From: Austropuccinia psidii
Lineage: Eukaryota > Basidiomycota > Pucciniomycetes > Pucciniales > Sphaerophragmiaceae
Reading direction: 5' to 3'
NCBI GenBank assembly: GCA_023105745.1
Contig: JALGQZ010000007.1
Span: forward strand, 1,318,592-1,382,591
Length of the DNA: 64,000 bases
Part shown: positions 57,493-64,000 of the stretch, piece after piece
Position numbering within the stretch: the first letter of the stretch is position 1
Layout: every line of letters starts with the position of its first letter
Made by a program: the position numbers and the translations under genes
The notes under the pieces: model-generated
What the model was told of the DNA's origin: nothing
Seen by the model: only the letters and a program-made list of their open reading frames with translations
Databases searched by the model: none

Positions 57493-59518
57493 TGTGAGCC
57501 TTTGAGATATGACCACATACCCAATAAGGTCACAAAAAGACTCAGAATAATTAGACTTTTAATATAATTATATTAAAATTACTTAAAATAATTATACATT
57601 AAAAATAATTAATTAAATATACAAAAAATACCATAAATTGGTACAAAAATTGGTTTAACTTAAAAGCCAATGAATCAACATGTAAAATAACTTATACCAT
57701 TGGATTCCCCATGGAAAAATACACATATACCATTTTTATGGCATATCTGTAAAGTCAATATTTAAGGAATTATAAGGTATAATACCTTATAAAAACCATA
57801 AAACCTTATTTATCTCAAAACCTAATGAAACAACATGTGAAATAAATTATACCAGTAGATTCCCCATGAAAATCCACACATAACACAATTAATAAGCTAA
57901 TTTCCAATGTTAATACTTAAGGAATTATCCTGAATATATGCACTTTTTTGGTCAACGCATATATTCAAGGATCATAGCTAATATCTTCTAAACTATACAT
58001 GATAGAATGATGAACCAAAAATAAAGTTACCACGTAATTGCTATAACGACACAGATATGAACTTTATTTTACAAATTATAAACAAGGTTAAAACCTATGA
58101 TGAATTATTGTTAAAAATCAACAGAGCTGTTGACCACTTTGTTGTGAAAGCGCTCCAAACTTAAAAAAAAGTACACAGTTGGATTCTCCTAGTTCATTAG
58201 TGAAGAATTATGTAATTTTTATTATTAAATTCAGGGTATAACCCCCTGAAATCAAGGTTTGAAGCTTAAAATATTGAATTTCGACAGAAAAGATGAGTTA
58301 CAAGAAAAATCATCAAAATTAGAGTTTTGATGATGTAATGAAAAGCTCTTGGCAGCATAATAAGGTTATGCCAGGCTATCAGAATTCACTCTCTGAATTG
58401 CTGTAGCGTGTAAATCTTAAAGGTTATTGAGGATCAAAGTTTGAGCTTAATTCGAGCAGTTATGATCACATACTGTAACCTTAATTTAAGTTTAACAGTC
58501 TTAATAGTGATAAAATTGGTGAATACTATTAGTTTATGATTAAAACTAATAAAATCCACGAAATTTGGGGTTCTGACAAGCCTCTGATGTCATCAAAATT
58601 AGAGTTATAGTGATAACTCTAAATAATGGTGTAATAATGATGTAATATGGTTTGATCATGATGTAATCACCCTCAAACCTTAAACTATTGATCAATTCCA
58701 GTGGATATGATCAGTACACGTCTACTAGAAGCCTGTTGGACTCTAGGAGGGAGGTATTTACTATAAATAGAGCTCTTTTTACTCTATTTACCCCTCAGAC
58801 GCATCAAAAACATTAAATCAATTAAATAAAAGGTAATTTCTTTATTCTTTATATATAAAACTCTTATATTATTAAAAACCAAAGATCATCTTAATATTAA
58901 TCACTATTTTTACATGATTAAATCAATTCTTTAATTGTTTTTGTCATAAATCTCTCTATAAAACTCATTTCCACGTAAAATCAAGAATTTTAGTAATTTT
59001 CTTTATTTTTTATTGTAAATACAATTTGAAAAAGTTGTATTATATTCTTTTGGCGTAAAATATCTCAAAATTATTATTTTAAGTGTTAAAAGTAGGTTAT
59101 TTCATCTTATTATAATAATTTCTCTCTTATTATTACTCTTAATAATTCTTATTTAATATAAATAGTATTTATATTAATATATAACTTTAATATTAGTAAT
59201 ATTATTGTTATTAATTGTTTTTTATTTATAAAAAACAGTTTTTTTACGCCTTTCTTATTTGTTGGTAACAATAATAAAGAGCTTTATAATATATTAATTA
59301 TTTTATATTAATATATTATTTATAATATTATAATTTCATATAATATTAATTATATTATTATATTTATTTAATAATATAATATTTTTACGCCATGATAATA
59401 ATAATTCTTTATTATTATTATTATTTTAATCTTATTAATTTCAATTATGAGGACATTCAGAGTACAATAAGTAAAAAATTAGTAATTTTTACTTATTGTT
59501 TCATAGTCAAACCTTACA
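57493..59518 (+). mobile_element. Solo LTR, A/C family
   Basis: TGTGAGCCTTTGAGATATG to GTCAAACCTTACA, 2,026 bp, with a perfect ATTTC target duplication (57488-57492 and 59519-59523). TATAAATA at 58762-58769. It is the cleanest copy of this LTR and gives the full family length; it formed by recombination between the LTRs of a complete element. Confidence 0.94.
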
Positions 59519-59545
59519 ATTTCAATCTCATATTTGGAGAATCTT

Positions 59546-61464
59546 TGTAAGATTTGACTATGAAACTGATGATAATATCACTATTAATCAACAGTAATGT
59601 GTCTGTTCTTATGAAATATAATAATAAAATATTATTATAGCCACAATTAAAAAATTAAAGAATTATTTCTTTCACGTGTTAAGCACTACTAGTGATTTTA
59701 ACAGTGAGCAAGTAATGGTCTACTAGAATCAATTACAAGAAGATTTTAATAATAAAACTTCCTTTATTAAAATAATAAAATTATCTTAATATATAATTAT
59801 CTTTTTCAAGAATAATTATAATGATAATTCTTGAAGGAAACTAATTTTGGAAAAAAAACTTCAAGAATTAAAGATAAATCATTCACTGATATTAGAAAGA
59901 GCTTATTGAAAGATAAGATAGAGAGATTTGACGTGGAATTGTGGATTTAAAGATCAAAATGGATTTATAACAGTATTACAACAATATATAGTTGTATTCT
60001 ATGATTTCACGTCTTTCTGATTGATTCTGAAAGATTTAAAACACTTAAGAATAGCTGTAACTAATACTTACTTGTTGGTAATAATGATTCAAATGATAAT
60101 ATGATGATGTGGAAAAAACAGCAAGAAGAGGCCTCTTTTAAGTCAAAAACAGCTCATAGAGGCGTGCCATGGAGCAAACTGAAAAAGCAGTGAGTGAGAA
60201 AACAATAAAACCTCATGGATTATTGATTCCATCATCTGTTGTCACTTAAGATTATCACAATTACTTAATTGATGCTTTTACGTGACTACTAACCCCAATA
60301 TGGTTAAGAATAAAAGGAGTAACATCTGTAAATCTTCTTTTATTCCAAAATAATAATTGATTTCTCAAAGTTATCAATGTTATTGCCAATTTCATCACAG
60401 GTTGTAATTACTGTGAATTTTTGAAGATTCAGTGTTTCACGTAGAATAGTCAAAAATGGACTGTAAGTAAAACTTTTAATTTTACTAGTAAAACTGTAAT
60501 TCTTTTTGGTTTTACCATGTATAATACAGCTCTCCATTAGTCCTGAAAGCTTAAGAAATATTCATCAAGAATTTTATTTTTAATGAATTTTTGAAGTTTC
60601 TACCTCATCTCTGCGTAAAATTGCAAATATCAGTGTTTCACTGGTTGCTATGAGGTAAATCAATGGATACAAGTCCAAAAAGGGTTTTAATTACTCTTTT
60701 GGGGCTTATCCATGGAAAATCATTAAGAATTGACATGGTTACAGGAGTACAAGTAGCTCTTTACCTCCTTGGCACGTCAAAATAGCAGGCTATTTGCTAT
60801 TTTCTTAAGTTTTACTGTAGTTGTAACATGGTAACCAAGTTCCCAAAAGGTTTTAGTTTACCAATTAGGCCAAGATCAGCCATGGGTCCAAGCTTTGGAG
60901 CTTTCCATGCCTCTGAGGCCTCAGAAGTTGGGTACCCTGGCTCTCTTTGATGCCTTTTGTCCCCCTTGCTTATTTTTTACTTCAAAATAGAAATTTAAGC
61001 TTAAAGTGAGATATCCACTATGGGTGTACCAAAATTCCATGTAAGAATACCATGATATTAAGTGCTCAAAACATGCATAACACTATTCTTAGTGTATATG
61101 TAACATGGGATTTCTCACTTTCCCATTATTTTGGCATGAAATTAAGAAAAACAAAACTTTTCACGGATCTTCTATGTGGTATTGATGATGTGGTATTGAA
61201 GTATTTTCCATTTTACCACCTCAAAGAGTTAATTTGAGCTTATTCACTCTATGGAGCTACCCTAGGTGAATTTTAGTGTAGAATCCAAATCTGGTCTTAA
61301 ATCCTGGGATTTACTTACTCAATAAAAAGTTATTCTTCTTTTCTGAAAGTAAAAATGATGAATTTTGGGTACATGCATGACTTATGAGTTATGCATAATT
61401 CAAAATTTATTTTTAAGATAATTGTGGCCTATTTGGGTATGTAAAATATACCTCAAGGCTCACA
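59546..61464 (-). repeat. Element H 3' LTR
   Basis: 1,919 bp from TGTAAGATTTGAC to CTCAAGGCTCACA; polypurine tract TTCCCTCCCACC follows (61465-61476, minus orientation). Only the ends and scattered blocks resemble the C LTR. Confidence 0.85.
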
Positions 61465-61609
61465 TTCCCTCCCACCAAAAAATAAAATTGTACTACAATT
61501 TTATCAATGATAGAAATAATAAAAAAGCCCCAAAGGGGGGTTAAAGTCCACTGTCCAACCTCTTTACATTACTCAGATCAAGTAATTTAAAGCACATTTA
61601 TAGACATAT

Positions 61610-64000
61610 TCAGGCTTGTGGCCTTCTTTCATGTCTAAATCTTCTCAAGAGTTTATCTGAGTCAGGTATATCTGATTCTGCCAGCCATTAATCTTCATGT
61701 ACTGGATTTCTATATCTGACATGATATTCTCTCTGATTTTTACCCCTAAGTATCCTCTCTTTAATGACTTTTCTTATCTTTTTGTGTTCATTCTTTTCCA
61801 CTGGTGGGACAGTCAAAGGAGTTGGGTTCCTTAGAGGAAACAATTCCTTGTCAGCTGGTTGATAAGGTTTTATCAAGCTGACTGGAAAAGTGGGGTGTGT
61901 ATTTTCCAATTCACCACTCAATTCCACTTGAACTGAATTGGTTCCATGTAAGGCAACAATAACAAAAGGTCCTACATAAGAATCTTTAAGTTTCTTTGGG
62001 CCTTTGATATTATTAAAATTCAAGGTTGAAACTAGAACTAAGTCCCCTACTTTGAAGTCTGGTACTTTATGACTCTTGTCCCACTTCTGTTTTGCATAAT
62101 CAAAAGCATCATCCATAATTTGTTTTACATGATTTTTTACTTTATCAAGCATTATCTTGAAGCTGGAAGCTGTAGGATGAATGTCAATCAAGTCTTTCCT
62201 CAGTGTGTCTGCTGGGAGTCTTGGATTCCATCCTTTTTCTAAAATAGCAGGAGTTTGTCCTGTGGAAGAATGGACTGATGTCTTGTATGTCAATTCTAAT
62301 GCAGGTATCAGAGTGCACCAGTCATGGGTAAAGCCATCTGAGTCTTTGAATTCTAACCCATAAGCACAAAATCTCCTGATCATGTCTTCCAAAGCTTGAA
62401 TCATCCTCTCTGCTAGCCCATCTGTCTGAGGGTGATATGCTGTAGAGAATGATAACTTAGTCCCAAACAATCTATGAAGATTGGTCCAAAGTGCAGATGT
62501 GAACTTGGGATCTCTGTCACTTATGATATTCTTAAATAATCCTGTATGATAAATAACTCTACTCCATAGAAGAAGAGCTGTATCCATAGCAGTTTCATCT
62601 TTATGACATGGTAAGAATATGGGAGTCTTGCTATATCTGTCTACAATGACTAAACAAGCATTATAGCTTTTGTCACCACTTGGAGGAAGTGCTATGACCC
62701 AATCCATGTGAACAACTTCCCAAGTGGATTTTGGTTCTTGAATATGGATCATAAGTCCAAATTCTTGCCTGTACTCCTGTTTGCTTTTTGGCATCTGTCA
62801 CAGGTATGGAAATATTCAATGATTTCTTTTCTCCAAGATGGCCACCATGCACAGTTCTTTACTTTTTCAAGTGTTCTGTCCTCTGACAGGTGTCCAGAGT
62901 AGATGCTATCATGGCATTCATGGAGAATTTTATTGATAAGCAATCTGCTGCATAATGTCATTACACAAGAATGTTTGGTTCTGTGGTAAATAATCCCATC
63001 AAACAAGTGAAATCTCCCTTCAGAATATGAATTTCTCCAAACTTCATCTAGTGCATTGACCAAATATGTATCTTTGCAGTTTTATCTAATAAAGAAGTCA
63101 AGATATGACAATTCTTGTCCTGCTTATAAGATTCTCTGACCTCTTCAAAGAATTCAGTCCCAATATCAGTTATATTAATCCCTTCAATTGGAATCCATGG
63201 TTCAGCTTCCAAGGGTACATAAGCTGGGTTATCAGGAGTGTTGGCTAATGCCCACCTGCTAAGTCCATCAGCATTCTTGTGAATGTTTCCTGCTTTGTGG
63301 AGTATAGTCATGTTTCCTCTATATTCCTGAATGGCTATTTGCCATCTCAACATGTGTCTGTTGGGAGTCTTAATGTTAAGAAGTGATTTTACTGCATTAC
63401 AGTCAGTTATCACTTCAAAAACACTGCCATCAAGATAATAGTGTAATTTCTCAAGTGCTCATACCAAACATAAACACTCCATTTGGATTGCACCATATCT
63501 GGCTTCTGCTGGTTTGATTTGCCTTGAGATGTAACAAACTGGTCCTTCTGTAGGTTTGTCATCAATAATTTGGGCTTGATGTAGGGCTGCCCCTAATCCA
63601 TCTCCGCATGCATCAATGTACAATTGAAAAGGAATATTCCAGTCAGGCATGAGTAGTAAAGGGGCCTCTGTAAGAGCTCTCCTTATCTTTTCATAGGCTT
63701 CAATTCTCTCCTGTGTCATCTAAAATACAGTCTGTTGATCACAGATTCTATAAAGTGACTTGGCTAGAATTGCAAAGTCTTTCAAGTGGTGCCTATAATA
63801 ACTGGCAAACCCAACAAAAGACATCATTTCTCTTTTATTCTGGGGTATTGGCTTAAGTAACACTGCTGCTACTTTGTTTTTGTCAATACCCAAGCTTAAA
63901 CCAAAAACAATATGTCCTAATGCTTTGAGTTCTTCAAAACCAAAATTGCATTTCTTAAGTGAAATTTTCATGTTCACTTCTGCAATTTTGTGAATTACTC
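61610..64000 (-). pseudogene. Element H Pol fragment: RT C-part, RNase H, integrase
   Basis: From the window end: RT thumb ([42 protein letters not shown]), RNase H ([37 protein letters not shown]), integrase zinc finger ([19 protein letters not shown]) and core ([20 protein letters not shown]), then [12 protein letters not shown]. Breaks: TAG at 63722-63720, TGA at 63461-63459, 1-nt deletions near 63083 and 62762, and TAA at 61690-61688; the original stop is TGA at 61612-61610. Here the codon before E(I/V)VHMDW is Trp, unlike A and C. Confidence 0.9.

Larger units (their letters stand above)
59546..64000 (-). mobile_element. Element H: decayed Ty3/Gypsy element, 3' half in window
   Basis: It starts with TGTAAGATTTGACTATG 22 bp after the preceding solo LTR's duplication and runs off the window. 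Same superfamily as A, C and D, but its LTR is diverged. Pol carries several stops and frameshifts. Confidence 0.9.

Overview
The window looks like nuclear DNA of a rust fungus (Pucciniales). Evidence is GT-AG introns mostly of 40-90 bp, a fungal-type Cys6 protein, a basidiomycete-type TET/JBP dioxygenase, and Ty3/Gypsy elements of a style I associate with rusts. Austropuccinia psidii is my best guess, from remembered resemblance only and not checked.

Bases 1-16,040 are more GC-rich and hold five multi-exon genes whose exons I could join in phase: an orphan 645-aa protein (39-2100, +); a SNF2/Rad5-like helicase with one in-frame stop (2407-4839, -); a Cys6 zinc-cluster-like, Pro-rich protein (7879-9287, +); a TET/JBP-like 2OG-Fe(II) dioxygenase (10440-11784, -); and an orphan 688-aa protein (12362-14603, -). 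Between them lie two related minisatellites, a tandem direct repeat, a dense cluster of CTCAGC motifs, and near-palindromic 24-mers (5340, 10291, 12220, degenerate at 15080) that fall between the genes.

Bases 16,040-64,000 are AT-rich and are mostly a nest of Gypsy LTR retrotransposons. Element A (+, 5'-truncated at 16,039) has its 3' LTR split by element C (-, 19157-51055). C holds three later insertions: B (-, chromodomain Gypsy, 19865-29467, in C's 3' LTR), E (solo LTR, 34345-35851, in C's protease) and D (+, 36151-46252, in C's gag). Target site duplications support each step. To the right are two more solo LTRs (53687-55374 and 57493-59518) and the 3' half of a decayed element H (-, 59546 to the window end), separated by AT-rich DNA without genes.

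The most unusual signal is in elements D and C. A spliced 5' reading frame (in D about 282 codons, ending at 39129) overlaps the apparent N-terminus of Gag in another frame. D-versus-C codon differences fit selection on this hidden frame. The start codon of the long Gag frame lies inside the intron, just before the 3' splice site, in both elements, so splicing may switch between two products.
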